Origin: Candidatus Binataceae bacterium | GTDB taxonomy: Bacteria; Desulfobacterota; Binatia; Binatales; Binataceae | Direction: 5' to 3' | NCBI GenBank assembly: GCA_035294265.1 | Contig: DATGLK010000085.1 | Location: 31,062-95,061 of the forward strand | DNA: 64,000 nt | In this document: positions 34,535 through 42,448 of the stretch, in pieces | Layout of the letters: every line of letters begins with the position of its first letter | Numbering within the stretch: position 1 is the first letter of the stretch | Position numbers and translations under genes: made by a program | Notes under the pieces: generated by a model | What the model saw: the letters and a program-made list of their open reading frames with translations, nothing else | Database searches by the model: none | What the model was told of the DNA's origin: nothing

Positions 34535-35935
34535 GTGAAGATAAAACCGCTCAGCCGCAAAGCCTCCCGCAAGCCCGCACCGCGAACACCCCGACTGGGA
34601 GGCAAGCAGATCGGCTTGTTGGCGCTGGTCGCCGTCATGTATCTCGCCATCAGCGGCGGCGCTTACGGAATCGAGGAGGCGATCGGCTGGGGCGGCGTAC
34701 GTCTCACCCTGTTGCTATGCCTGCTGGTTCCCCTCGCCGTCAGCCTACCCACCGCCTTGATGGCGGCCGAACTAACCACCCTATTCCCAGTCGAAGGCGG
34801 CTTTTACGTCTGGGTCCGCGAAGGCTTGGGTAGTTTCGCCGGTTTTGCCGAAGCTTATTTTACCTTATTGTACACCGCGGTTGACATGACCCTCTACCCG
34901 GTCCTGTTCGCCTCTTACTTGGCCTTCATCTGGCCGCTCACCGCCCGCGCTCAACTGGCGCTGGCGCTGCTGATGGTCTGGAGCTGCGGCCTTCTCAACA
35001 TCATTGGGGTCAAGTTGGTGGGGCGCACCTCGATTGCCTTGTGCGCCCTGCTCCTCACACCCTTGCTGGCGATGGTGATGGCGGGCGGCGCGCTACTGCT
35101 CAAGCATCCCCTGCCGCCACCGGCCGAAACCTTGGCCAGCGGCAGATATCACGCCTTGGGAATGACTTTGGTGGTCGTGATTTGGAACTTCAGCGGGTGG
35201 GAGAATCTCAGTGTCGTGGCAGAGGAGATCAAGACCGCTCGCCGAACCTATCTGGCCGCGATGGCGATCGTCCTGCCGATGGTGGTGCTGGGGTATCTGC
35301 TCCCGGTTGCCGTGGGCGGCGCCGTAATGGGTAATTCCGCGGCATGGCATAGCGGAGCCTTGGCCGAGATCGGCCAACGGGTGGGCGGCCATCTGCTGGG
35401 GCGCGCTTTGGCGCTGGGTGGGATGGTAAGCGCGCTGGCGATTTTTCAGGCCGCGATGCTATGGGTATCGCGCCTGCCTTTCATCCTGGCCCTGGAGGGT
35501 TACCTGCCCAGCGGCTTGAGCACGTTGGGCAAGCGCACCCTTACGCCATGGGTCGCGATTGTAGCGTGGTGCGGGGTCTGCACCGTCCTGATGCCGCTAG
35601 GCTTCGGCCTCTTGGTGCTGCTGGACGTCACCTTTTATATGGCTGGGCTGATGCTGGAGCTGGCGGCGCTGATTCGCCTGCGCCGGCTGTTTCCACAACG
35701 CCTTGGTCTGTTCACCATTCCCGGCGGCACAGGAGTACTGGCCGTGCTGGTGATTGCTCCCCTCTTGGTCTGGGGCCTGACCTTCACGGTCGCGCTGGGC
35801 AGCACCCATGGCCTGCTTCAGTTGGTCGGCGCAGCACTATTGGGTGTAAGTACCTGGCCGGCCTGGCGCTTTTGCCGCCGCTGGAGCCAGTCGGCCTGCG
35901 CCCAAGCGTCTTACAACCCCTCGGTCTTGAGCTGA
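34535..35935 (+). CDS. APC-superfamily amino acid/polyamine permease
   Basis: A 466-residue permease with about twelve membrane helices, starting at GTG 34535 without an obvious ribosome binding site. The first helix carries SGGAYGIEEAIGWGG, the G-x-x-G-I-E-x-x-(V/I) substrate-binding segment. ELTTLFPVEGGFYVWVREGLG is the matching second helix. NFSGWENLSVVAEEIKTARRTY in TM6 and nearby resembles the plant-type LAT/PUT polyamine transporters more than typical bacterial AAT carriers. It therefore probably imports an amino acid or polyamine. Its 3' end overlaps the convergent DOPA-dioxygenase-like gene by 25 nt. The TPR lipoprotein gene diverges 207 nt away. Confidence 0.82.
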   Translation: MKIKPLSRKASRKPAPRTPRLGGKQIGLLALVAVMYLAISGGAYGIEEAIGWGGVRLTLLLCLLVPLAVSLPTALMAAELTTLFPVEGGFYVWVREGLGSFAGFAEAYFTLLYTAVDMTLYPVLFASYLAFIWPLTARAQLALALLMVWSCGLLNIIGVKLVGRTSIALCALLLTPLLAMVMAGGALLLKHPLPPPAETLASGRYHALGMTLVVVIWNFSGWENLSVVAEEIKTARRTYLAAMAIVLPMVVLGYLLPVAVGGAVMGNSAAWHSGALAEIGQRVGGHLLGRALALGGMVSALAIFQAAMLWVSRLPFILALEGYLPSGLSTLGKRTLTPWVAIVAWCGVCTVLMPLGFGLLVLLDVTFYMAGLMLELAALIRLRRLFPQRLGLFTIPGGTGVLAVLVIAPLLVWGLTFTVALGSTHGLLQLVGAALLGVSTWPAWRFCRRWSQSACAQASYNPSVLS

Positions 35936-36273
35936 AACTGCTCGCCCAGCCACAGCGTGTTGGCGGAATGGTCCTGCCCGCCGTCATCGGTGAAGGGATG
36001 AACCATCACGGTTAAGCCGCTGCGATTGAGCATCAGCCAGGGAATGATCCGGGCGAATTCATCGGGTTTGAATTCGATCAAGTACATCGCCTTGGGATGG
36101 GGCCCGACCGGCTGTGGGCGCCATCCCCCCAGCCGCGCCAAGGGAAAGGCGCCGGCCACCAGTTGGCGGATTTTTGCCGCCGTCTCCACCTGATCGGGAT
36201 TGAAGTAAACGTGCGCGTGATAGCCACGGATTATCGCCGGATCGCGCACTCCTGACGCCGCTTCCTGTGCCAT
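35911..36273 (-). CDS. DOPA 4,5-dioxygenase family protein
   Basis: A 120-residue protein close to the full length of the small DOPA_dioxygenase family (PF08883-like). YHAHVYFNPDQVETA, then VGPHPKAMYLIEF, WLMLNRSGLTVMVHP and DHSANTLWLGE show the conserved His residues that bind iron and the ending typical of the family. Characterised fungal and plant members cleave catechols between C4 and C5; bacterial relatives are mostly of unknown substrate. It overlaps the APC gene end by 25 nt on the opposite strand and lies 14 nt after the NUDIX gene, with which it is probably cotranscribed. Confidence 0.82.
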   Translation of the reverse strand: MAQEAASGVRDPAIIRGYHAHVYFNPDQVETAAKIRQLVAGAFPLARLGGWRPQPVGPHPKAMYLIEFKPDEFARIIPWLMLNRSGLTVMVHPFTDDGGQDHSANTLWLGEQFQLKTEGL

Positions 36274-36287
36274 CGTAAAATGCTCCT

Positions 36288-36845
36288 TTAAACCTGGCGG
36301 GAGGCCGGATGATAAAGATCCAGAAAGGCGAAAGCCGTGATCACCAGGGCATGACTGATCTCGCCCCGCACGATTAACCCCGCAATCTCCTCGCGCCCAA
36401 CCAGCACCACCTCGATATCCTCGGTACCATCAAGCCGCGGCCTGCGGGTCAGGCGCGCGTCACGCGCCAGGAAGGAATGGCAATAGTTGGTCTGAATCGC
36501 GGGGTTGGGGCGCACGCGGCCCAGTTCGCTTATCTCCGGGCTGTCGTAGCCGGTCTCTTCCCACATCTCGCGCCGCGCCGCCGCCAGCGCCGTGCCATCC
36601 TCCGGATCCATCATGCCACCGGGAATCTCCAGGGTCAGGTCCTCGGTGCCGTGGCGGTACTGGCGCACCATCACCACCTGTCCCTCGCGGGTGATGGGAA
36701 TGATGTTGACCCAGTCGCCGCATTCCATGACCCAGAAGTCGTGTTCGCCGTGGCGATGGTGACGGCGGCGATGCTGGTGGAGGGTAAAAATCGGGGTGCT
36801 GAAAACCGGCTGGCTTGCGATCGTGGTCCATTTGGCTGGTTTCAA
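36288..36845 (-). CDS. NUDIX hydrolase (ADP-ribose pyrophosphatase-like)
   Basis: A protein of about 185 residues if started at TTG 36843-36845, which puts KWTTIASQPVFSTPIFTL at the N-terminus as in ADP-ribose pyrophosphatases; the frame is open to 36992. The Nudix box reads GGMMDPEDGTALAAARREMWEETGY, interrupted here only for length; the R-E-x-x-E-E-x-G core is intact with catalytic glutamates. EIPGG precedes it. VVMVRQYRHG and the following helix are standard. Its job is likely hydrolysis of a nucleoside diphosphate linked to a sugar. No ribosome binding site clearly decides the start. The aldolase gene diverges 208 nt away. Confidence 0.82.
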   Translation of the reverse strand: MKPAKWTTIASQPVFSTPIFTLHQHRRRHHRHGEHDFWVMECGDWVNIIPITREGQVVMVRQYRHGTEDLTLEIPGGMMDPEDGTALAAARREMWEETGYDSPEISELGRVRPNPAIQTNYCHSFLARDARLTRRPRLDGTEDIEVVLVGREEIAGLIVRGEISHALVITAFAFLDLYHPASRQV

Positions 36846-37053
36846 TGCACAACCCCGCGCGAAAGATACCTTAACTATAGGCCCTGCCCGCCCCCGGCTG
36901 AAGAGCGCCGCGTCTTGGCCGAGCAACCTAGCTAGCTCGGCCTGCGCCGGTATTACTCGCGGCGAGCCAGACTTGAAGCGGGCGGCGGGCAAAAGTTACA
37001 GTGCCAGCTTACGTCTCTTCGCCGGTCCGCTCCGGCCCACGGGAGGTTTTTCG

Positions 37054-37839
37054 ATGCCGCTGTTACCGCTGAGAAATCTGGTGCGCGAACGCTGGCGGGC
37101 CGGAACCCCGACCCTTAACGGCTGGTTGAGCATGCCGACATCGATCGCCGCCGAAATCATGGCGCGTGCCGGTTATGACGCGCTTACCATCGACATGCAG
37201 CATGGCGTGATGGATTACCGCAACGTGCTGGAAATCGTCAGCGCACTGACCGCCACCGACGTGGTGCCAGTGGTACGGGTTCCTAGTTCCGACCCGACTT
37301 TCGTCACACGGATGCTCGACCTGGGCGTGCTCGGGGTGATCTGTCCGCTTATCGAAAACGCCGCCGAGGCGCGCCGATTCGGCGCCGGCTGCCGCTATCA
37401 TCCCATGGGCAACCGCAGCTTCGGCCCCTTGCGGGCACCGATGGTGTACGGGCGTGACTATGCGGCGCGCGCCAACGAGGCGGTGCTGGCGCTGGGGATG
37501 ATCGAGACCGCCGGCGCAATCGCCGAATTGGATCAAATTTTGGAGGTCGAAACTCTGGACGGGATTTACATCGGTCCCGCCGATCTGGGCATCGCCCTAG
37601 GGATGGCGCCCGGGATGGATCGCGAGGAGCCCGACTTCCTACGGCTGATAGAAGATATCGCGCGCAAGGCCAACGCGCGCGGCAAAGTGCCGGGAATCCA
37701 TACCACTTCCAGCCGCTACGCCGCACGCGCTATCAACATGGGCTTTGGTTTCGTCACGGTGGCCGGCGATGCGCGCCATGTCGCGGTGGGCGCGGAGAGT
37801 ATCGTGCGGGAAACCCGAGAGCTGCTCAAGCCGCGTTAG
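37054..37839 (+). CDS. HpcH/HpaI-family aldolase
   Basis: A 261-residue class II pyruvate aldolase from the ATG at 37054, with GGGAGG 9 nt upstream. NGWLSMPTSIAAEIMARAGYD, then IDMQHGVMDY (the H-G active-site pair) and PSSDPTFVTRMLDLGVLGVICP give the TIM-barrel core. GNRSFGPLRA, GMIETAGAIAELDQIL and IGPADLGIALG supply the metal-binding Glu and Asp. The family cleaves 4-hydroxy-2-ketoacids to pyruvate and an aldehyde. The neighbouring catechol-dioxygenase-like protein would fit an aromatic ring-cleavage pathway, but that link is an inference. Confidence 0.87.
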   Translation: MPLLPLRNLVRERWRAGTPTLNGWLSMPTSIAAEIMARAGYDALTIDMQHGVMDYRNVLEIVSALTATDVVPVVRVPSSDPTFVTRMLDLGVLGVICPLIENAAEARRFGAGCRYHPMGNRSFGPLRAPMVYGRDYAARANEAVLALGMIETAGAIAELDQILEVETLDGIYIGPADLGIALGMAPGMDREEPDFLRLIEDIARKANARGKVPGIHTTSSRYAARAINMGFGFVTVAGDARHVAVGAESIVRETRELLKPR

Positions 37840-37950
37840 CGCAGCACGCAAGAATGTAGCTCCAAAAGGCCGGGAGGACTTGGATTATTGCGCGAAGAAG
37901 AAGATACTCGACCTCGTGAGCAATTTTTCACCAGCCGAGATTAACCCACG

Positions 37951-39000
37951 ATGAGCGCCGCCGCGATCCGCACTACCGTGGTCGGGAGCTACCCGCGCCC
38001 CCTGTGGCTATCCGATCCACACGGCATCTTGTTCGGCGGATGGCATCTGCGTGCCGACATCCTCAGCGAGGGCCAGGATGACGCCACCGTTCTGGCTATC
38101 CGAGCTCAGGAGCGCTTGGGCTTGGACCTCATTAGTGACGGCGAACAGCGCCGCGACAGCTTCGTCTTTTACTTCAGTCGGCGCTTGGGTGGTTTTGATT
38201 TCGAGCACCCGGTGGCCCGCCCGCTGCGCGGCAGCCGCCATCAGGTCGCGATGCCGCGGATTGTCGGGCCAGTGCGCCGCGAGCAGCCGCTGGCGGTGGA
38301 TGACGTCCGCTTTTTGCGCGCCAATACCGACCTGCCCATCAAAGCCGCGATCGCCGGGCCCATGACGCTTATCGACACCAGCGTGGATGAATACTACCGC
38401 GGCGATCGTCAGACCCTGGCCATGGATTTGGCGGCGGCGATCAATGCGGAGTTGCGCGAGTGGGTGGCGGCGGGCTGCGACGTGGTTCAAATCGACGAAC
38501 CGGCCTTCACCCGTTACCCGGCCTGGGTACGCCAATGGGGGCTGGCGGCATTGGCCCGCTGCCTGCAGGGAATCACCGCTCGCACGGCCGTCCACGTCTG
38601 CTACGGCTACCCGAGCGACGGCACCAAGGTGCGCGAGCACGGCTACGAAGAGCTGTTGCCCTACCTGGTCGATTCGGGCTTCGACCTGCTCTCGCTGGAA
38701 TGCGCCGCGCCCCACCTCAATCCGTCCTTGCTTAAGTTGTGTCGAGACAAGGAAGTCATCTTTGGGGTGATCGACATCGGTTCTCATCAGGTCGAAGACC
38801 CCGAGCGGATTCGTCATACCGTGTTGCAAGCTTTGGACTACATCGCCGCCGACAAACTGTGGCTGGGCCCGGATTGCGGCCTGGTCCTGCTCGATCGCAG
38901 CCTGGCCTACGCCAAGCTGGCGGCGATGGCTCAGGGCGCGCGGCTGGCGCGCCAGGATCTGTTAGCTCAGCGCCAAGAGCTGCCCAACCAGCTACGCTAA
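37951..39000 (+). CDS. MetE-like core methionine synthase (cobalamin-independent methyltransferase, C-terminal domain only)
   Basis: A 349-residue protein that corresponds to the catalytic C-terminal barrel of MetE, without the N-terminal half of the 750-residue classical enzyme. The start motif TTVVGSYPRPLWL, then ISDGEQRRDSFVFYF and AAIAGPMTLIDTS match the family. The zinc ligands are visible: H215 and C217 (VHVCYG), E250 (LSLEC) and C309 (GPDCGL), spaced like H641, C643, E665 and C726 of E. coli MetE. VQIDEPAF is the substrate-binding block. Short core MetE proteins use methyl donors other than 5-methyl-THF triglutamate in archaea and some bacteria. Downstream lies an MTHFR-domain fusion only 10 nt away. 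Confidence 0.85.
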   Translation: MSAAAIRTTVVGSYPRPLWLSDPHGILFGGWHLRADILSEGQDDATVLAIRAQERLGLDLISDGEQRRDSFVFYFSRRLGGFDFEHPVARPLRGSRHQVAMPRIVGPVRREQPLAVDDVRFLRANTDLPIKAAIAGPMTLIDTSVDEYYRGDRQTLAMDLAAAINAELREWVAAGCDVVQIDEPAFTRYPAWVRQWGLAALARCLQGITARTAVHVCYGYPSDGTKVREHGYEELLPYLVDSGFDLLSLECAAPHLNPSLLKLCRDKEVIFGVIDIGSHQVEDPERIRHTVLQALDYIAADKLWLGPDCGLVLLDRSLAYAKLAAMAQGARLARQDLLAQRQELPNQLR

Positions 39001-39010
39001 AGCGTTTGTG

Positions 39011-42000
39011 ATGGCTCGATGGCTCAGCGTCCTGCACCCGCAAGCCGATGAGGGCGGCGGTGTGCTCCGAATCGGCGCAGCCACCGAAGTCGATCCAGCC
39101 GCGCGCAAGCTGCGCGCTCGCCTGCGCCGGGGGAAAGCCACCATCGCCGGCGATTTCGGCCTGATTAAGGCTATCTATTCTCGCCTGATCGCGATTATGC
39201 CGGCGGCTGAGCGCCCTGCGCTGAGTAGTCTCAAAGTAGCGCTCAAAGAAGGCCGCCCGGAGTTGGAAGGGCTGCCCGCGGCGCGCGCCACCCGACGCAT
39301 TGGAGTGCCGCGAAACGCGCCCGACCATTTGCTCGAAGACCTGCTGCTGGTAGGCGATTTCGCCGAGGCAGCGACACTACTGGAAGCGCGCTTTGGCGTA
39401 CACGCGGGCCGGGCGCTGGACGGAAGGGTGGAGTTCAACGACCCCAAAGGCAATCTGTCCTTTGGCCAATATCGCGACGTCATCCAGGAGCTGCGCGCCT
39501 TTGGTACCCATCCCGAGCGCGGGCGCCTGTGCTGGCAGATCGAGCGCTGGGCCGACCACAACACCTTCAGCCCGCCGGTCCGCCTGCCACTGGGTTTTGA
39601 CACCGCCACCATCGATGTAGCCCAACTGGAGGGCACGCCGGCTTTCGGAGCGCGCCTGCGCGCCGCGCTGGAGCAGGCCCTGGAGCGCACGCACGGGGTC
39701 GCGCTGGACCCCACCTTCGTGGCCTACGACCAAAGCGTGGTGTGGCGCTTCAACCAGGCCTTCTGGCGCTATCTGGGAATCTGGGAGCGGGTGACCGGAA
39801 AGAGCTATCAGCGTGCCCTACCCAAGGGCAAATCCGAGTCCCATCATCAAGAATTTATCGACGAGGCGGCCGAGAATTTCGCCTCCCACGTGCACGAGCT
39901 GGAGCGGGAGGGCACTCTGGCAGCGGACGAAGAGCTGTGGATGCACGAAAAGGCGCCAGGCTCCGGCGAATTTACCGCCGGCGTGCTTGATTACTTGTTC
40001 CGCCATTACCCGGCCTACTTCCGCCGCATGCACGTGGTGCTCTCCGACGTCTCGCCGCAAGTGCTGGAATTGGCGCGCCGGGAGCTGGAAGGGCGCGGCT
40101 ATCTGGGCCTCAACGCCGATTCCGCGCGGCGGCTGGAGATCCTGTTTTGGGATCTCAGCGCCAATCCGGAGCCGAAGCTGGCCCGCGAAGACGGCAGCTT
40201 CGTCGATCTGCGCCAGCGCTTTATCTATTTCCGCCACGCCAACTTTTTCGATCAGCTTCCCACCCGCCTGTTCGCCAAGCACGACGGCCGCTTTTACGAG
40301 GTCAAAGTGCGCGCGATCGTAGCCAGCGCGCGGCTCGCCGAGCTCCAACGTCAGCATGCGATGACGCTGGCCGAACTGATGGCGATTATTGAGGGACAAA
40401 AGGACGCGGGCAGCTTCAGCCCCGACCAGCAGACCCGTTTCATCAATTTCTGGAGCGCGCTTTGGCAAGCGGTCAAGTTCGACGAAGCTTATGAACCCTG
40501 CGAGCTGGCCACCGTCCATCGCTATGGTGCCCTACTCGCGCGGGAGATGGCACAATTGACGCGCGTGCGCTTTGTCACCAGCGACACTGCCCTGGCCACC
40601 CTGACCGCGGACATCGGCCTGCTTCATCCCGAGCGGGGCTACGCTTGTTTCACCGACATTTTTCTGCAGCGGCCAATAGAGTTCTGCCAGCGCTGGGCGG
40701 AGCTGGCCAAGTACGATAACGGGGTGTGGGTGGGCACCAACGGCGCTCTGTTGGTGCAGGTGCTGAGCGAGGCTGGCTTCGAATGCAGTTACCATCCCGT
40801 GGAGTTGACCCTGGGCGAAGCTACCTCCTCCTACACTCTTGGCGTACGCCAGCGCCAGGGCCAGAGCGCGACCCTTTCGCGCGACCTGCTCCAGCAGCTC
40901 ACCGGCATCGATGCCACCCGGTTGGGCGACCTGACTATCCCCGGCTTACCGCGCCGGATGCGCAACAATTTGCGTGACCTGCCCGCCGCTCTTGGTCGGC
41001 TGCTGCGCGACCACGACTGGAGCACGCGGCTGGACCAATCGCTGCCGCTGGCCGCCTTGATGCGCGAGTTTTACTATCATGGCGCCGGCCGCGATCCTCA
41101 CGCCCAAAGCATCTTCGTCAAGCTGGCCGCGCTGCTGGCCGAAGTGCTTTATTGCCAGGGCGAGCGGCGGGTGAGTATCCAGGTGGATTTAACCGCCGAA
41201 GATTTACGCGACCTGGAAGCCTTCCTCGATCATCGGCCCCTGCAGACTCCGGCTCTCGACTTAATCGAACCGGAAGCGGCCGACGAGGGGCTGGCGCGTC
41301 TGCGCCTGCGCTTGCCCACCCTGACCCATCGCCTGGAGGACGGCGAGTTCGTACTGCTGGCGGAGGTGGATTTGCCGCGCGGCCAATCCGTGGAGCAACT
41401 GCGCCGACGCCTATTCCAAATGCAAAGTCACGTCGATGCGCTGTCGCTGACCTCGGCCCGACTGGCTAACCCGCGCTTTTGGCGCAGCCGCGAGCTGCTC
41501 GAATCCCCTTTGCTGGAGAGCCTACAGACCGATCGTCTGGTGGTCACGTTGGAGATGCGCGGGCGCAAAGGACGCGACTTAGAGCGGGATATCCAGGCCT
41601 TTGAAGACCGCGGCGTAGCCAACTTCTTCATTCTCACCGGTGATTTCGAGCGCGACGGGCAATGGTGGCTGGATTCGGTTCACGGGATCCGGATCGCCGA
41701 CCGAATGCGCAACGGCGAAGGCGTCGACGGCCGGGCCTTGGCGCGCGGCTCGCGCATCCTGGTGGCAGGGGCGATGTCATGGACCGGCATTCCCACCCTA
41801 GAGGCTCGGGTCAAGCGCGACGTGTGGCTCAAATACAGCGCCGGCGTCGATGTTCTTTTCACGCAGCCGGTGTACGATCTGGAACGAGGCCGGGCGGTCC
41901 TCGATCTGATCGCGCATGATAATCGAGATGGGCGCGTACGCCTCATCCCGGAGGTTTTTCCCCTGGCCACGCTCAGCCAGATTGCCAGCTTGGCGCGCGC

Positions 42001-42448
42001 CCCGGGCGTCCTGATGCCCGCCGCGCTGATCGCCGCCTACGGCAAGCTAGAACGCAACGTGGTTCGGCTGGTCGCTCAGTTGGACGATCACGATGACGAC
42101 CACCTGGGTACCCAGTTGTTTGACGCGATCGCCCCCATTCCGGGCTATCCCGACTTCTTCACGCCAGAGCGAGGGGCCGCCATGCTGCCCGCGCTCCGGC
42201 GCGCGATGGACGGTGCGCGCCGGCGCGCTGCGCGCGGCCAGGAAGCCGCTGCCGTGCTCAAGGCCGTCCAGGAAGCCGCGCTCCTGGAGCTGGGAGTGGG
42301 GCTGAGCGAGTGCGCAATCGCGATGCTGCGCGAGTATCCAATGGTCAGCGGCTTACTGTTTGTGCCGCGCAACGGCCGCGAACTGCGCCGCCTAAGCGCC
42401 CTAGTGCGCCCCAGCGGCAGCGAGGTGCGCGATGGCAGCGATGTTTGA
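39011..42448 (+). CDS. Fusion of a methyltransferase-like N-terminal region and an MTHFR-like C-terminal domain
   Basis: A 1145-residue protein from ATG 39011 (a GTG at 39008 is also in frame). Residues 1 to about 300 have no recognised domain. Around 312-325 there is EKAPGSGEFTAGVL, then VLSDVSPQVLELA near 343-356, then FRHANFFDQLP, a pattern like the SAM-binding and N-E-x-x-D-x-L-P segments of MidA/NDUFAF7-type methyltransferases. This reading is tentative. Residues 785 to about 1120 are clearly like methylenetetrahydrofolate reductase: E785 in LLAEVDLPRG, D878 in FILTGDF, and T951-Q-P-V-Y-D956 (MetF: S/T-Q-F-F-F-D), then LIPEVFPL. It overlaps the next gene by 17 nt and follows a MetE core, so a methyl-transfer module is likely. 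Confidence 0.72.
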   Translation: MARWLSVLHPQADEGGGVLRIGAATEVDPAARKLRARLRRGKATIAGDFGLIKAIYSRLIAIMPAAERPALSSLKVALKEGRPELEGLPAARATRRIGVPRNAPDHLLEDLLLVGDFAEAATLLEARFGVHAGRALDGRVEFNDPKGNLSFGQYRDVIQELRAFGTHPERGRLCWQIERWADHNTFSPPVRLPLGFDTATIDVAQLEGTPAFGARLRAALEQALERTHGVALDPTFVAYDQSVVWRFNQAFWRYLGIWERVTGKSYQRALPKGKSESHHQEFIDEAAENFASHVHELEREGTLAADEELWMHEKAPGSGEFTAGVLDYLFRHYPAYFRRMHVVLSDVSPQVLELARRELEGRGYLGLNADSARRLEILFWDLSANPEPKLAREDGSFVDLRQRFIYFRHANFFDQLPTRLFAKHDGRFYEVKVRAIVASARLAELQRQHAMTLAELMAIIEGQKDAGSFSPDQQTRFINFWSALWQAVKFDEAYEPCELATVHRYGALLAREMAQLTRVRFVTSDTALATLTADIGLLHPERGYACFTDIFLQRPIEFCQRWAELAKYDNGVWVGTNGALLVQVLSEAGFECSYHPVELTLGEATSSYTLGVRQRQGQSATLSRDLLQQLTGIDATRLGDLTIPGLPRRMRNNLRDLPAALGRLLRDHDWSTRLDQSLPLAALMREFYYHGAGRDPHAQSIFVKLAALLAEVLYCQGERRVSIQVDLTAEDLRDLEAFLDHRPLQTPALDLIEPEAADEGLARLRLRLPTLTHRLEDGEFVLLAEVDLPRGQSVEQLRRRLFQMQSHVDALSLTSARLANPRFWRSRELLESPLLESLQTDRLVVTLEMRGRKGRDLERDIQAFEDRGVANFFILTGDFERDGQWWLDSVHGIRIADRMRNGEGVDGRALARGSRILVAGAMSWTGIPTLEARVKRDVWLKYSAGVDVLFTQPVYDLERGRAVLDLIAHDNRDGRVRLIPEVFPLATLSQIASLARAPGVLMPAALIAAYGKLERNVVRLVAQLDDHDDDHLGTQLFDAIAPIPGYPDFFTPERGAAMLPALRRAMDGARRRAARGQEAAAVLKAVQEAALLELGVGLSECAIAMLREYPMVSGLLFVPRNGRELRRLSALVRPSGSEVRDGSDV

